DNA of 64,000 bases from UBA7672 sp041166025 (GCA_041166025.1 JBEAMJ010000097.1:18194-82193), one strand, 5' to 3'; counted from the stretch's first letter, positions 15,813 to 24,199 are shown. The notes: generated by a model not told the origin, from the sequence alone. Numbers and translations: made by a program.

Positions 15813-17593
15813 CCGCCTACACCTGGAACGACCATACCTATGACGTGGTGGTGGTGGGCGCCGGCGGCTCCGGCCTGCGCGCCGCGCTCGGCTGCGCCCA
15901 GGCGGGCCTGCGCACCGCCTGCATCACCAAGGTGTTCCCCACGCGTTCGCACACGGTCGCAGCCCAGGGCGGCATCTCCGCCTCGCTCGGAAACATGGGC
16001 CAGGACGACTGGCGCTGGCACATGTACGACACCGTGAAGGGCGCCGACTGGCTCGGCGACCAGGATGCGATCGAATACATGGTCCGCGCCGCCCCTGCCG
16101 CGGTCTATGAACTCGAACACTGGGGCGTGCCATTCTCACGCACCGAGGAAGGCAAGATCTACCAGCGCGCCTTCGGCGGCATGACGAAGAACTATGGCGA
16201 GGCCTCGATCCAGCGCACCTGCGCCGCGGCCGATCGCACCGGCCACGCGATGCTGCACACGCTCTATGGGCAGTCGCTGAAATACGCGGTCGACTTCTTC
16301 ATCGAATACTTCGCGCTCGACCTCATCATGCAGGACGGCGCCTGCCGCGGCATCACCGCGCTGAAACTCGACGACGGCACGCTCCATCGCTATCGCGCCC
16401 AGCGGGTTATCCTCGCCACCGGCGGCTATGGCCGCGCCTACTTCTCCGCCACCTCGGCCCACACCTGTACCGGCGATGGCGGCGGCATGGCGCTGCGCGC
16501 CGGTCTCCCGCTGCAGGACATGGAGTTCGTGCAGTTCCACCCCACCGGCATCTACGGCTCCGGCTGCCTCATCACTGAAGGCGCACGCGGGGAAGGCGGC
16601 TACCTCACCAACTCGAAGGGCGAGCGCTTCATGGAGCGCTATGCGCCGACCGTGAAGGATCTCGCCTCGCGCGACGTCGTCTCACGCGCGATGACGATGG
16701 AAATCCGCGAGGGCCGCGGCGTGGGCGCCTCGAGCGACCACATCCACCTCCACCTCGATCACCTCGATCCGAAAATCCTGCACCAGCGCCTTCCGGGCAT
16801 CTCGGAGTCTGCAAAGATCTTCGCTGGCGTCGATCTCACGAAAGAGCCGATCCCGGTCCTCCCGACCGTTCACTACAACATGGGCGGCATACCGACGAAC
16901 TATCATGGCGAAGTCGTCACCAAGAAGGGCGATGATCCCGATGCGCTCGTCCCCGGCCTCATGGCGGTTGGCGAGGCCGCCTGCGTCTCGGTTCACGGCG
17001 CCAACCGCCTCGGCTCCAACTCGCTGATCGATCTCGTCGTGTTCGGCCGCGCCGCGGGCCTGCGCTGCGGGGAGGCGCTCGAAGCCGGCGCCAGCCAGCC
17101 TGACCTGCCGAAAGGCGCAGGCGATGATCACCTCGCCCGGTTCGACCGCTTCCGGAACGCCAGGGGCTCAACCCCCACTGCGAAACTCCGCGCCCAGATG
17201 CAGCGCGCCATGCAGGAAGACTGCGCCGTCTTCCGCACCGGCGAGACGCTGCAGTCCGGCGTCAAGCGCATCGCCGAGGTTCTTGGCGGCGTCGGCGACA
17301 TCGGCGTCACCGATCGCGGCATGATCTGGAACACCGACCTGATCGAGACCCTTGAATTCGAGAACCTCATCATTCAGGCCGCCGCGACCGTGAATTCCGC
17401 CGCCAACCGCCAGGAAAGCCGCGGCGCTCACGCGCGCGAGGATTTCCCCGACCGCGATGACACGAACTGGATGAAGCACACGCTTTCATGGGTCAACGAC
17501 AAGGGCGCTGTCAAAATCGACTACCGCCCCGTCCATGCCTACACGATGTCCAACGACGTCGAGTACATCAAGCCGAAGCCGCGGGTGTACTGA
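15809..17593 (+). CDS. sdhA: Succinate dehydrogenase flavoprotein subunit
   Basis: SdhA carries covalent FAD and oxidises succinate to fumarate. The 594-residue protein shows the dinucleotide fold VVVGAGGSGLRAALG (about 12-26), the FAD-attachment segment SHTVAAQGGISA with its His, the catalytic segment FHPTGIYGSGCLITEGARGE, and the capping region HYNMGGIPTNY. Length and motifs are normal. It is the last gene of sdhCDA; a weak hairpin lies 50 bases downstream. The iron-sulphur subunit gene does not follow directly but lies 2.5 kb away. Confidence 0.98.
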   Translation: MTAYTWNDHTYDVVVVGAGGSGLRAALGCAQAGLRTACITKVFPTRSHTVAAQGGISASLGNMGQDDWRWHMYDTVKGADWLGDQDAIEYMVRAAPAAVYELEHWGVPFSRTEEGKIYQRAFGGMTKNYGEASIQRTCAAADRTGHAMLHTLYGQSLKYAVDFFIEYFALDLIMQDGACRGITALKLDDGTLHRYRAQRVILATGGYGRAYFSATSAHTCTGDGGGMALRAGLPLQDMEFVQFHPTGIYGSGCLITEGARGEGGYLTNSKGERFMERYAPTVKDLASRDVVSRAMTMEIREGRGVGASSDHIHLHLDHLDPKILHQRLPGISESAKIFAGVDLTKEPIPVLPTVHYNMGGIPTNYHGEVVTKKGDDPDALVPGLMAVGEAACVSVHGANRLGSNSLIDLVVFGRAAGLRCGEALEAGASQPDLPKGAGDDHLARFDRFRNARGSTPTAKLRAQMQRAMQEDCAVFRTGETLQSGVKRIAEVLGGVGDIGVTDRGMIWNTDLIETLEFENLIIQAAATVNSAANRQESRGAHAREDFPDRDDTNWMKHTLSWVNDKGAVKIDYRPVHAYTMSNDVEYIKPKPRVY

Positions 17594-17642
17594 GGCGGAC
17601 GCCGGGAAGCGTGGTGGAGAGCTCATTCTGAGCAGCGAACGA

Positions 17643-17676
17643 AGGAGGCCTGCGTCGACGGACGAGCAGGCTTCTT
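17643..17676 (+). terminator. Possible terminator hairpin after sdhA
   Basis: An 11-bp stem with two G-T wobbles (17643-17653 with 17666-17676) encloses a 12-base loop. No long T tract follows. It may end or stabilise the sdhCDA message and would explain why sdhB carries its own upstream promoter-like sequence. Confidence 0.35.
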
Positions 17677-17729
17677 GACGTTACGCGCGCTCCGCGGTCC
17701 CCTCCTGGAAGACACACCCGGGACGCCCC

Positions 17730-18344
17730 TTGAAACTCTACAACGCCCCCATGCCCGCGCCGAACCCGCGCCGCGTCCGCATCTTCCTGGCCGAGAAGAA
17801 CATCACTCTCCCCCTCGTCGAGGTCTCCATCATGACCGGCGACATCAAGAAGCCCGAGCATCTCGCGCGCGATCCGCTCGGCCAGCTGCCGACGCTCGAA
17901 CTCGACGACGGCACATTCCTCTCCGAGACCGTCGCCATCTGCCGCTATCTCGAAAGCCTCTACCCGAGCCCACCGCTGTTCGGCCGCACCGCGCTGGAAA
18001 CGGCCCGCATCGACATGGCGACCCGCCGCGTCGAATTCCAGATCGGCACGCCCGCCGGCATGTTCTGGCGCCACGCGCATCCGTTCACCGCACGCGTCGT
18101 CGTCCCGCAATACACGGAGTTCGGCGAATCCAACCGCGCCCATTACGAACGCGGCCTTGCCTGGATCGACCACGAGCTCGCAGGCCGCGACTTCGTCGCC
18201 GGCGCCGACTACACCATCGCCGACATCTGCCTGCTCTCGATGGTCGATTTCGCCGACTGGATCGGCCTCAAGGTTCCCGACAACCTCGCCAATCTCCGCG
18301 CCTGGCATTCGCGCGTCTGGGAACGGCCAAGCGCGAAAGCCTGA
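17730..18344 (+). CDS. Glutathione S-transferase
   Basis: The 204-residue cytoplasmic protein has the thioredoxin-like N-terminal domain with PNPRRVRIFLAEKNI (about 10-24), the cis-Pro/glutathione site LGQLPTLELDDG and the SETVAICRYLE motif, followed by the all-helical C-terminal domain. The start is TTG at 17730. The family begins MKLYNAPMPAPN at this position, and the first ATG (17751) would remove the first beta strand. No clear Shine-Dalgarno sequence is seen. It lies between sdhA and sdhB, convergent with the DUF805 gene. Confidence 0.85.
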   Translation: MKLYNAPMPAPNPRRVRIFLAEKNITLPLVEVSIMTGDIKKPEHLARDPLGQLPTLELDDGTFLSETVAICRYLESLYPSPPLFGRTALETARIDMATRRVEFQIGTPAGMFWRHAHPFTARVVVPQYTEFGESNRAHYERGLAWIDHELAGRDFVAGADYTIADICLLSMVDFADWIGLKVPDNLANLRAWHSRVWERPSAKA

Positions 18345-18347
18345 GGG

Positions 18348-19055
18348 CTAGCGGCGCTTCTTTCCGAACGCGCCGGCAGGCGCTGCAGGGGTCCCCGCCG
18401 CCCGTGCGGGCGCAACCTGGGACTTCACCGCTTCGCGCTGACGCGCCTGATAATCCGCCAGCGCGCGCTTCACCGGATCATCCTCCGCCCCCGCCGTCTC
18501 GCCGGGCTTTGGACCGCCAAGCGCCGGCATCGGATCGCCATGCGGGTCGGGGCCATAGGCGTTTGGCCCCTGCTGCCCGGGCGTGATCGCAAGATAGAGG
18601 ACATTTCCCGCTGCGCCGACGAGCGTGATCGCCAGCAACGCCAGCGGAACCGGCTGCCAGGCCACGCCGCCGAACTCCATGCCGATCATGAAGGATAACG
18701 CCGCCATGTCGCCCGCCATCGCCATGTGCGTCGGCAGCACAAACTGCAGCACGAGCGCCAGCACGGGCAGCAGCACAAGTCCCGGCCGCAACACCCGGTA
18801 CAGCACGCCCGAATTGCCAAGATCGTTCCAGCGGCGGATGTTCTGCGCATCGCCCGTCGCCATCAGGACGGTCCACCCCAGCGCGAGGACATACATCCCC
18901 GGGGCGCCGAGCACGCCAAGCGCGCCGGCGAACATCAGCCCGGTGAGGCCGAGCAGCACGATGAATGGCAGGACGAAGCCCAGAATGTAGGATGACTGCG
19001 AGACCCGGCCGGCGCGCGTTGTGAAGGGCCTGAGCAGGCTGGACACATAGAACAT
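18348..19055 (-). CDS. DUF805-family membrane protein
   Basis: The 235-residue protein starts MFYVSSLLRPFTTRAGRVSQ, then has four or more transmembrane helices. It shows the DUF805 signature RRWNDLGNSGVLYRVL between helices and the tail motif TPGQQGPNAYGPDPHG. The C-terminal 60 residues are hydrophilic, rich in Ala, Pro and Lys, and probably cytoplasmic. DUF805 proteins have no firmly established function. I chose the ATG at 19055 because the extra 47 residues upstream are not conserved-looking. The gene is opposite to the sdh genes. Confidence 0.75.
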   Translation of the reverse strand: MFYVSSLLRPFTTRAGRVSQSSYILGFVLPFIVLLGLTGLMFAGALGVLGAPGMYVLALGWTVLMATGDAQNIRRWNDLGNSGVLYRVLRPGLVLLPVLALVLQFVLPTHMAMAGDMAALSFMIGMEFGGVAWQPVPLALLAITLVGAAGNVLYLAITPGQQGPNAYGPDPHGDPMPALGGPKPGETAGAEDDPVKRALADYQARQREAVKSQVAPARAAGTPAAPAGAFGKKRR

Positions 19056-19297
19056 CGCGCGCGCCCCGGACTTGGCGATCTGGAATCCCGGCATACTGAC
19101 AGGAAGGGGCTGAAGCGGGCTTAACGCCGCCCCTGAATTCAGGAATCCGGGGTTCGTGAATGCGCCGCAACAATCCGTGATTCGCGCCTGCAGCAAGCTG
19201 ATTCACGACTGGTTCAGCATCCAACACTTACCTTTTCACATGCGTCGCCACCCCGACCGCGGTTGACGCCCGCACATCGAGAAGCCATGTCGATTCC

Positions 19298-20047
19298 ATG
19301 CAGAAGATCTGGGGCCGCAGCTCGGAATCTGCCCTGAAGGGCGAGGACCTCCGCGACGAGGTTCAGCTCCATCTCGCGCGCCATCTCGGCGAGCCGCACA
19401 TTGCCTTTTCCGACAATGACGGCTGGGCCGGAAATACGCGCGAGCCTGGTCCGCCGGTCGATGTTCTCGTCGTTCCGCCAGAGGGCGAGCGCCGCTTCGC
19501 GTATGTCTGCACCTTCGGCTCCAGCCTCAAGAAGCGGCCGGGAGATCCCATCGGCGCCCGCATCGAATTCACCCTCGCTGTGCCGCAGGCGGGCGAGGCG
19601 CAGGCTGACCTTGCCATGCTCAACCTGGCGGCCAATACGGTCCGCCAGTTCGCCAAGCTGATCCACATCCAGCCGATCCGCGTCTACGCCGGGGAAACAG
19701 TGCAGTTCTCCCGCAATCCGCGCCCGATCCTTGAAGGCTCGAAGCAGATCGCGTTCGCCTTCATTGAGCCCCGTCTGCCTGCCCCCGGCTTCGAGCGGCT
19801 GAAACTCGCAGGCGGCGAGTCGGTGATGTTCTGGTCGCCCGTTCCGGTCGATCGCGACGAACTCGACGCCGGTTCGCGCTACGGCGCGGCCCGGTTCGCG
19901 CGCGGGCTTGCCAAGGCCGGCGTCACCGAAATGGTGCACCCCAAGCGCCCATCGGCTGCCCGCAGAGCCTATGGCCTGCGCCGGCCTTTCCTCCGGTTGG
20001 TGCAGGACTATGTCCGGCGCGTGCGCACGCCGGGCAAATCCCTGTAG
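19298..20047 (+). CDS. Suppressor-of-fused (SUFU)-like domain protein
   Basis: The 249-residue soluble protein has the pattern of bacterial SUFU-domain proteins: an N-terminal helical start with HLARHLGEPHIAFSD, a central VDVLVVPPEGERRFAYVCTF, and the segment GFERLKLAGGESVMFWSPVP followed by VDRDEL (about residues 167-192). In bacteria such proteins are often found with toxin or immunity genes, but many stand alone with no known role. The C-terminus is strongly basic. It lies just upstream of sdhB on the same strand, with no clear own terminator. No toxin partner is visible. Confidence 0.6.
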   Translation: MQKIWGRSSESALKGEDLRDEVQLHLARHLGEPHIAFSDNDGWAGNTREPGPPVDVLVVPPEGERRFAYVCTFGSSLKKRPGDPIGARIEFTLAVPQAGEAQADLAMLNLAANTVRQFAKLIHIQPIRVYAGETVQFSRNPRPILEGSKQIAFAFIEPRLPAPGFERLKLAGGESVMFWSPVPVDRDELDAGSRYGAARFARGLAKAGVTEMVHPKRPSAARRAYGLRRPFLRLVQDYVRRVRTPGKSL

Positions 20048-20066
20048 AAACGCGACTTTCTGGCGC

Positions 20067-20094
20067 TTGTGCGGCGCCCGCGACCGGCTAGTTT
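20067..20094 (+). promoter_or_regulatory. Putative promoter of sdhB
   Basis: TTGTGC (20067-20072) and TAGTTT (20089-20094) are spaced by 16 bases, and GCTAGTTTG resembles the GCTA-type -10 element described for Caulobacter housekeeping promoters. The sdhB ATG lies 35 bases further on. It would allow expression of sdhB apart from sdhCDA. Confidence 0.45.
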
Positions 20095-20128
20095 GCGCGC
20101 AAATCCTCTGGGTCAGGAACCCCCGCGC

Positions 20129-20908
20129 ATGGTCGAACTCACGCTGCCGCGCAATTCGAAGATCAAGGCCGGCAAGCGCTGGCCGAAGCCGGTCGCCGCC
20201 AAGAAGCTGCGCACCTTCAAGATCTATCGCTACGACCCGGAAACCGGCGGCAATCCACGCTGGGACTACTACCAGATCGACATGAGCAAGGTCGGACCGA
20301 TGGTCCTCGACGTGCTGATCTACATCAAGAACGAGATCGACCCGACGCTCACCTTCCGCCGCTCCTGCCGCGAGGGCGTGTGTGGCTCCTGTTCGATGAA
20401 CATCGGCGGCAACAACACCATCGCCTGCACGAAGGGCTGGGATGAGTTCTCCGGCGACATCACGATCTCACCCCTGCCCCACCAGCCAGTGCTCAAGGAC
20501 CTCGTCCCGGACCTCACCAATTTCTACGCCCAGCACGCCTATGTGAAACCCTACCTCAAGACCGAAACGCCCGAACCGCAGAAGGAATGGAAGCAGACCG
20601 AGGCCGACCGCTCCAAGCTCGATGGTCTCTACGAGTGCATCATGTGCGCGTCCTGCTCCACCGCCTGCCCGAGCTACTGGTGGAATGGCGACAAGTTCCT
20701 GGGACCCGCCGCCCTGCTCCAGGCTTATCGCTGGATCATCGACAGCCGTGACGAAGCTACCGGCGAGCGGCTCGACGATCTCGAGGATCCGTTCAAGCTC
20801 TATCGCTGCCACACCATCATGAACTGCGCGCAGGTCTGCCCCAAGGGCCTCAACCCCGCCAAGGCGATCGCCGAGATCAAGAAGCTGATGGTTGAACGCG
20901 CGGTGTAG
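20129..20908 (+). CDS. sdhB: Succinate dehydrogenase iron-sulphur subunit
   Basis: SdhB passes electrons from FAD to quinone through three Fe-S clusters. The 259-residue protein shows the [2Fe-2S] ligands in SCREGVCGSCSMNI plus IACTKGW, and the C-terminal ferredoxin motifs CIMCASCSTACPSYWW and CHTIMNCAQVCPKGLNP for the [4Fe-4S] and [3Fe-4S] clusters. The start MVELTLPRNSKIKAGKRW matches the alphaproteobacterial form. It is separated from sdhCDA by a GST gene, an opposite-strand DUF805 gene and a SUFU-like gene, so it must be transcribed separately. Confidence 0.97.
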   Translation: MVELTLPRNSKIKAGKRWPKPVAAKKLRTFKIYRYDPETGGNPRWDYYQIDMSKVGPMVLDVLIYIKNEIDPTLTFRRSCREGVCGSCSMNIGGNNTIACTKGWDEFSGDITISPLPHQPVLKDLVPDLTNFYAQHAYVKPYLKTETPEPQKEWKQTEADRSKLDGLYECIMCASCSTACPSYWWNGDKFLGPAALLQAYRWIIDSRDEATGERLDDLEDPFKLYRCHTIMNCAQVCPKGLNPAKAIAEIKKLMVERAV

Positions 20909-20926
20909 CGGGCGGAGGGCGTCGCG

Positions 20927-21595
20927 ATGCAGGAGAGCCTTCCTCGCCGCCTCTTCGCGGAACTGCTTGGCTCGTGTCTGCTCAGCGCCACCGTGATCGG
21001 ATCCGGGATCCTTGCCGTCCAGGTGTCGGGCGGCAATGACGGCGTCGCGCTCCTGGGAAATACGCTGGCGACAGCCGCCATCCTCTATGTCCTTGTCGGC
21101 GCGCTCGGCCCCGTCTCCGGCGCGCATTTCAATCCCGCTGTCACGCTGGTGATGCTGCTTCGCGGCGCGGTCGGTACGCGCGATGCGGCGCTCTTCATTC
21201 CGCTCCAGATTGCCGGCTGCATCCTCGGCGCCGTCCTCGCCCACGCGATGTTCGACATGCCACTGCTGCAGGAAGGCGCTGTGGACCGCTCCGGCATCGG
21301 CCGTTTCATCGGCGAGGGCGCGGCGACCTTCGCCCTTGTCTTTGCCATACTTGGCGCGATCCGGCATCGGCCGAACGACATTGCCGCCATCGTCGCGCTC
21401 GTGATCACGGCTGGCTACTGGTGGACATCCTCCACCTCCTTCGCCAATCCAGCCATCACGATCGCCCGGGCGATGACCGACACGTTCGCCGGCATCCGCA
21501 TGCTGGACGTGCCGGGCTTCATCCTGGCGCAGGTGTCCGGCGCCCTTCTGGCCTGGCTTGCCGGCGGCTGGGTATTCGGCAGGGCTGCGCCATGA
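20927..21595 (+). CDS. Aquaporin-family channel, AqpS-like
   Basis: The 222-residue inner-membrane protein has six transmembrane helices and the two NPA boxes of the MIP family: HFNPAVTLV (about residues 66-74) and FANPAITIARAMTDTFAGI (about 172-190). The Arg that normally follows the second NPA in the selectivity filter is Ile here, as expected for the arsenite-conducting AqpS group, where this Arg is also replaced. The stop overlaps the arsC start by four bases. The inferred role is efflux of arsenite produced by ArsC down its gradient. Confidence 0.8.
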   Translation: MQESLPRRLFAELLGSCLLSATVIGSGILAVQVSGGNDGVALLGNTLATAAILYVLVGALGPVSGAHFNPAVTLVMLLRGAVGTRDAALFIPLQIAGCILGAVLAHAMFDMPLLQEGAVDRSGIGRFIGEGAATFALVFAILGAIRHRPNDIAAIVALVITAGYWWTSSTSFANPAITIARAMTDTFAGIRMLDVPGFILAQVSGALLAWLAGGWVFGRAAP

Positions 21596-22020
21596 CCCAT
21601 TTTCCCGTCGTGATCCACCACAACCCGGACTGCGGCACGTCGCGCAACGTGCTCGCCATCATCGAGGCTGCTGGCTACACCCCTTTTGTCATCGAGTATC
21701 TCCGCGATGGCTGGACCCGGCCGCAGCTCCTCGCGCTCTTCGCAGCCGCCGGTCTCACGCCGCGGGCGGCCTTGCGCGAAACGAAATCACCCGCCTCGGA
21801 TCTCGGTCTGCTTGATCCTGCCGTAGGCGATGAAGCGCTCATCGCCGCGATGCTCCAGCACCCTGTTCTCGTCAACCGCCCCATCGTGGCGACGCCCAGG
21901 GGCATCCGGCTCTGTCGTCCGAGCGAGCTTGTCCTTGACCTCCTCGATCGCTGGCCGCCCGGTCCGTTCGCCAAGGAAGACGGCGCACTTCTCATTGATG
22001 CAGCCGGCAAACGGGTCTGA
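21592..22020 (+). CDS. arsC: Arsenate reductase (glutaredoxin-dependent)
   Basis: The 142-residue protein is the Grx-coupled ArsC type: HNPDCGTSRNVLAIIE with the catalytic Cys at residue 13, and the arsenate-binding Arg residues in ALRET, VNRPIV and RLCRPSE (about 60, 94 and 107). It reduces arsenate to arsenite. The gene overlaps the aquaporin gene at its start (ATGA) and is followed one base later by an acetyltransferase gene, so the three form one unit. No arsR repressor is in the window. Confidence 0.92.
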   Translation: MTHFPVVIHHNPDCGTSRNVLAIIEAAGYTPFVIEYLRDGWTRPQLLALFAAAGLTPRAALRETKSPASDLGLLDPAVGDEALIAAMLQHPVLVNRPIVATPRGIRLCRPSELVLDLLDRWPPGPFAKEDGALLIDAAGKRV

Positions 22021-22021
22021 C

Positions 22022-22546
22022 GTGTTCTCGCTTCGCCCCGCGCGGATCGCCGACCTTCCGCAGATCACCGAGATCTACGCCCACGCCGTTCTCAATGGTG
22101 CCGCCAGCTACGAATACGATCCACCAACTGCTGGGGAGATGACAGCGCGCTTCGAAGCCATCACGGGTGCAGACTTTCCCTATCTCGTTGCCCAGGACAG
22201 CGACGCCGGAGGCGAAAGCAGGATCCTCGGCTACGCCTATGCCAGCCATTTCCGCACGCGCCCCGCCTACCGCTTCATGGTGGAAGACTCGATATACATC
22301 GCCCCGGACCATCAGGGCAAAGGCATCGGGACGCTTCTCCTCGGCGAACTCCTCGCCCGCTGTGAGGCTAGCGGGTTCCGGCAGATGATCGCCGTCATCG
22401 GCGACGCTGCGAACAACCTGCCCTCCGCGCGCCTGCACAGCATCATGGGCTTCACCGAGTGCGGCCGCATCCGGAGGTCCGGCTTCAAGTTCAACCGCTG
22501 GTGCGACACCCTCCTGATGCAGCGCGCACTGGGCGAGGACACCTAG
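22022..22546 (+). CDS. GNAT acetyltransferase, phosphinothricin / ArsN-like
   Basis: The 174-residue protein begins with GTG at 22022, directly after the arsC stop, and reads FSLRPARIADLPQITEIYAH. It has the PAT pattern: NGAASYEYDPP, RPAYRFMVEDSIYIAPDHQG, the acetyl-CoA P-loop QGKGIGTLLLGELL, and GFKFNRWCDTLLMQRALG. PAT-like enzymes acetylate phosphinothricin or methionine sulfoximine. In arsenic operons the close relative ArsN acetylates arsinothricin. The context favours an ArsN-like role, but the sequence alone does not decide it. Confidence 0.78.
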   Translation: MFSLRPARIADLPQITEIYAHAVLNGAASYEYDPPTAGEMTARFEAITGADFPYLVAQDSDAGGESRILGYAYASHFRTRPAYRFMVEDSIYIAPDHQGKGIGTLLLGELLARCEASGFRQMIAVIGDAANNLPSARLHSIMGFTECGRIRRSGFKFNRWCDTLLMQRALGEDT

Positions 22547-22606
22547 CGCAGCGGCGTCGGACAGCTTCTGTTGCGCCAGCCTGGACGCGTGCCGCCTGAC
22601 GCCCGT

Positions 22607-22786
22607 CCCCCGCGGAAGCCGGGGAGCTGCAAACCGCGCCCCTTTTCGTTGACCGGTAGCTCCGCAACATGCGGAGAGCTGCTCAATCCAGGCATCCTGT
22701 GTCCATGAGCCCTCCTGAGAGGCTCAGGACCACGACAAGCCGGATGGCCCGCGCCGGAGCGAATGAAGCCTGTCGCCGGCTTGTCG
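22607..22786 (+). repeat. Cluster of inverted repeats in the gap before truB
   Basis: The 342-base gap 22547-22888 has no gene that I can support, but it is rich in potential hairpins: CTCCGCA/TGCGGAG with a three-base loop (22660-22666, 22670-22676); TGAGCC...GGCTCA (about 22706-22726); and a perfect 11-bp repeat CGACAAGCCGG/CCGGCTTGTCG (22733-22743, 22776-22786) separated by 32 bases. They could be a terminator for the ars genes plus a structured leader for truB-rpsO-pnp, or a decayed repeat element. Confidence 0.5.
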
Positions 22787-22888
22787 CGCCGAACGGCTTG
22801 ACCCGTTGGGCCTGCGCCCCTACTCCCCGCCTCCCATACTCGACCCGTGCTGCGGTTCGATCCCGCCTCGGCGCCTGGAGACAGATGC

Positions 22889-23851
22889 ATGGCCCGCAAG
22901 AAGAAGGGCGAGCCGGTTCACGGCTGGCTGATCCTCGACAAGCCCGAAGGCGTTACCTCGACGCAGGCCGTCGGCATCTGCCGCCGGCTGTTCAACGCCC
23001 AGAAGGCTGGCCATGGCGGAACACTTGATCCGCTGGCCTCAGGCATCCTGCCGCTGGCCTTCGGCGAAGCCACCAAGACGGTCGGCTACGTGATGGAGGC
23101 GGACAAGGATTATGTCTTCACCATCCGCTGGGGGGCCTCCACGACCACGCAGGATCGCGAAGGCGAGGTGACCGCAACCTCGGACCTCCGCCCCGCCCGG
23201 GCTGACATTGAAAAGGCCCTTGCGGGCTTCCTCGGCGAGATCGAGCAGGTCCCGCCGCAATTCTCCGCCATCAAGGTGAATGGCGAGCGCGCCTACGATC
23301 TTGCCCGCGAGGGGGAGAGGGTGGAGCTTGCCTCACGCAAGGTCATCCTGCACGCGGCGACGGTGGTGGACTGCCCCTCTACGGACCTGTGTGTGATCCG
23401 GGTAACCTGTGGAAAAGGCTTCTATATCAGGGCGCTGGTGCGCGATATCGCCGCCACGCTGGGGGCTGAGGGCCATGTGGCCGCACTTCGCCGCACAAGG
23501 GTTGGCGCTTTTGCCGAGGCCGCGGCAATTCAGCTTTCCATTCTGGAGGGAATGAGCGATAAGGCCGCGCTGGACGACACCCTTGTCCCCCTCGAGACCG
23601 CGCTGGACGACATCCCGGCGCTGGCCGTCACCGGGGAAGAGGCGTCCAGGCTCAGGCAGGGCCGAGAGATCGTACTTCTGCCCCATCAGGTCGAGGCGTT
23701 TCGGGAGATGCGCCGTCCCCGCCGTGTAAACGGGGATGATGCCTCCCGCATTTGTCTCGCCACGGAAAAGGTGGGCGAAGAACAACTCGGTGTTGCCCTG
23801 GGTGAAGTCCGGGCCGGCAGGTTCCTGCCTGTCCGCGTGTTCAACCAATAG
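22889..23851 (+). CDS. truB: tRNA pseudouridine(55) synthase
   Basis: TruB makes pseudouridine 55 in the T loop of tRNAs. The 320-residue protein has the N-terminal GWLILDKPEGVTSTQAV, the catalytic loop GHGGTLDPLASGILPL with Asp47, and the conserved YDLAREG and GKGFYIRALVRDI segments. A GGAG nine bases before the ATG at 22889 supports this start over an upstream in-frame start. It heads the widely conserved truB-rpsO-pnp cluster and lies 29 bases before rpsO. Confidence 0.96.
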   Translation: MARKKKGEPVHGWLILDKPEGVTSTQAVGICRRLFNAQKAGHGGTLDPLASGILPLAFGEATKTVGYVMEADKDYVFTIRWGASTTTQDREGEVTATSDLRPARADIEKALAGFLGEIEQVPPQFSAIKVNGERAYDLAREGERVELASRKVILHAATVVDCPSTDLCVIRVTCGKGFYIRALVRDIAATLGAEGHVAALRRTRVGAFAEAAAIQLSILEGMSDKAALDDTLVPLETALDDIPALAVTGEEASRLRQGREIVLLPHQVEAFREMRRPRRVNGDDASRICLATEKVGEEQLGVALGEVRAGRFLPVRVFNQ

Positions 23852-23880
23852 ATCGGGCTACGGCCCCAAGGAGAAACCCG

Positions 23881-24150
23881 ATGTCGATCACTGCCGAGGC
23901 CAAGGCCTCGCTGATCAAGAAGTTTGCTCGCACCGATGGTGATACGGGCTCGCCTGAAGTCCAGGTTGCGATCCTGTCGCACCGCATCGCGGAACTGACC
24001 GAGCACTTCAAGACGCACAAGAAAGACAACCACTCGCGCCGCGGTCTCCTGAAAATGGTATCCCAGCGCCGCCGCCTGCTCGACTATCTGAAGTCGCGCG
24101 ATGAAGGCCGCTACCAGGCCATCATAAAGGAACTGGACCTCCGTCGCTAA
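23881..24150 (+). CDS. rpsO: 30S ribosomal protein S15
   Basis: This 89-residue protein is a full-length S15: MSITAEAKASLIKKFARTDG, TGSPEVQVAILSHRIAELTE, the rRNA-binding HSRRGLLKMVSQRRRLLDYL, and the end IIKELDLRR. S15 binds 16S rRNA helix 22 early in 30S assembly. A strong AAGGAG precedes the ATG by 7 bases. A stable terminator follows, placing rpsO at the end of the truB unit while pnp starts again or is reached by read-through. Confidence 0.98.
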   Translation: MSITAEAKASLIKKFARTDGDTGSPEVQVAILSHRIAELTEHFKTHKKDNHSRRGLLKMVSQRRRLLDYLKSRDEGRYQAIIKELDLRR

Positions 24151-24166
24151 AGCGGGGTCCCACCAC

Positions 24167-24199
24167 CCGCCGGCCCACCGGGGCCGGCGGTTTTCGTTT
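24167..24199 (+). terminator. Rho-independent terminator between rpsO and pnp
   Basis: A perfect 10-bp GC stem (24167-24176 with 24181-24190) with loop ACCG is followed directly by TTTTCGTTT. It lies 17 bases after the rpsO stop. In many bacteria this gap also holds an RNase III processing site that controls pnp; that cannot be judged here. Confidence 0.88.
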
